A stretch of 5,472 nucleotides of DNA from Bacteroidales bacterium (GTDB lineage Bacteria; Bacteroidota; Bacteroidia; Bacteroidales; ML635J-15). The position numbers and the translations under genes are program-made. Numbering within the stretch: position 1 is the stretch's first letter; the number at the start of each line of letters is the position of its first letter. Below are positions 5,252 to 5,472 of this stretch, one piece after another. Where the stretch lies: contig JAQVGK010000263.1 in the NCBI GenBank assembly GCA_028696755.1, forward strand, positions 1 to 5,472, in the 5' to 3' direction. The notes beneath the pieces were generated by a model. The model made no database searches and was not told the DNA's origin. It saw nothing but the letters and a program-made list of their open reading frames with translations.

Positions 5252-5472
5252 ATGTTGAATAAAGAAGACATAATAGACATTTGCAAATCGGCTCTTACCG
5301 AGAATCAGTTCCTTGTTGAAGTAAAAATTACTCCAAGCAACGACATCTATATTTCGGTTGATGATTTTAATGGTCTTTCGATTGAAGAATGTCAAAGGAT
5401 AAGTAGGCATATTGAATCGCAGCTTGATAGAGAAAACGAAGACTTCTCTCTTGAAGTCGGTTCTCCAGGTTT
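5252..5472 (+). CDS. rimP: Ribosome maturation factor RimP (N-terminal part, cut by window edge)
   Basis: RimP assists 30S ribosomal subunit maturation in the cytoplasm. The first 73 residues are visible and make up the N-terminal alpha/beta domain. The segment ISVDDFNGLSIEECQRISR (34-52) followed by IESQLDRENEDFSLEVGSPG (54-73) is the signature of the family: a strand, the 'G-(V/L)-(S/T)-(I/L)-(D/E)-(E/D)-C' turn, a helix, and the Y/F-x-L-E-V-(S/G)-S-P-G end. The C-terminal SH3-like domain lies beyond the window. The ATG at 5252 is the only plausible start; no Shine-Dalgarno stands before it. nusA and infB usually follow in this cluster, an expectation that cannot be tested here. Confidence 0.93.
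   Translation, partial: MLNKEDIIDICKSALTENQFLVEVKITPSNDIYISVDDFNGLSIEECQRISRHIESQLDRENEDFSLEVGSPG

Overview
The window looks like a chromosomal core-gene segment of a low-GC member of the Bacteroidota (Bacteroidales/Marinilabiliales-like, an inference). Three things point there: no Shine-Dalgarno sequence stands before any of the genes; several upstream regions carry the Bacteroidota housekeeping -7 box TAnnTTTG, in one case with a TTTG -33 box at exactly 19 bp; and the protein sequences (Kbl, Asd, RimP, the small acidic protein, the Phe-rich secreted protein) resemble homologues in that phylum. I see no insertion sequence, tRNA, rRNA, CRISPR array or phage gene.

Layout. Positions 1-1136 (minus) hold the first 378 residues of an exported protein of unknown function, cut by the window edge. 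Positions 1137-1546 are a long, very AT-rich, gene-free stretch between divergent genes. Positions 1547-1942 (plus) encode a 131-residue protein ending in an almost pure Asp/Glu tail. Its stop codon abuts a symmetric bidirectional terminator shared with the convergent kbl (1987-3177, minus), the second enzyme of threonine degradation to glycine. A 125-bp divergent intergenic region separates kbl from asd (3303-4295, plus), aspartate-semialdehyde dehydrogenase, whose stop overlaps by one base the start of a membrane-anchored GH25 muramidase (4295-5089, plus). After 162 bases comes the 5' end of rimP (5252 onward), preceded by the clearest promoter of the window and a leader with a GC-rich hairpin.

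How the genes relate. asd feeds the branch to threonine, methionine, lysine and diaminopimelate, so it supplies a peptidoglycan building block. The gene coupled to it encodes a probable peptidoglycan hydrolase. kbl, transcribed away from asd across a short shared region, takes part in breaking threonine down. rimP normally opens the ribosome-maturation and transcription cluster rimP-nusA-infB, which probably continues past the window edge.

Nothing here is an obvious new defence or mobile system. The points most worth a second look are the exact 11-residue aromatic repeat in the exported protein, the poly-Asp-tailed protein with its delta-factor-like layout, the rimP leader hairpin, the asd/GH25 start-stop overlap, and an unexplained GC-richer island inside the AT-rich spacer.
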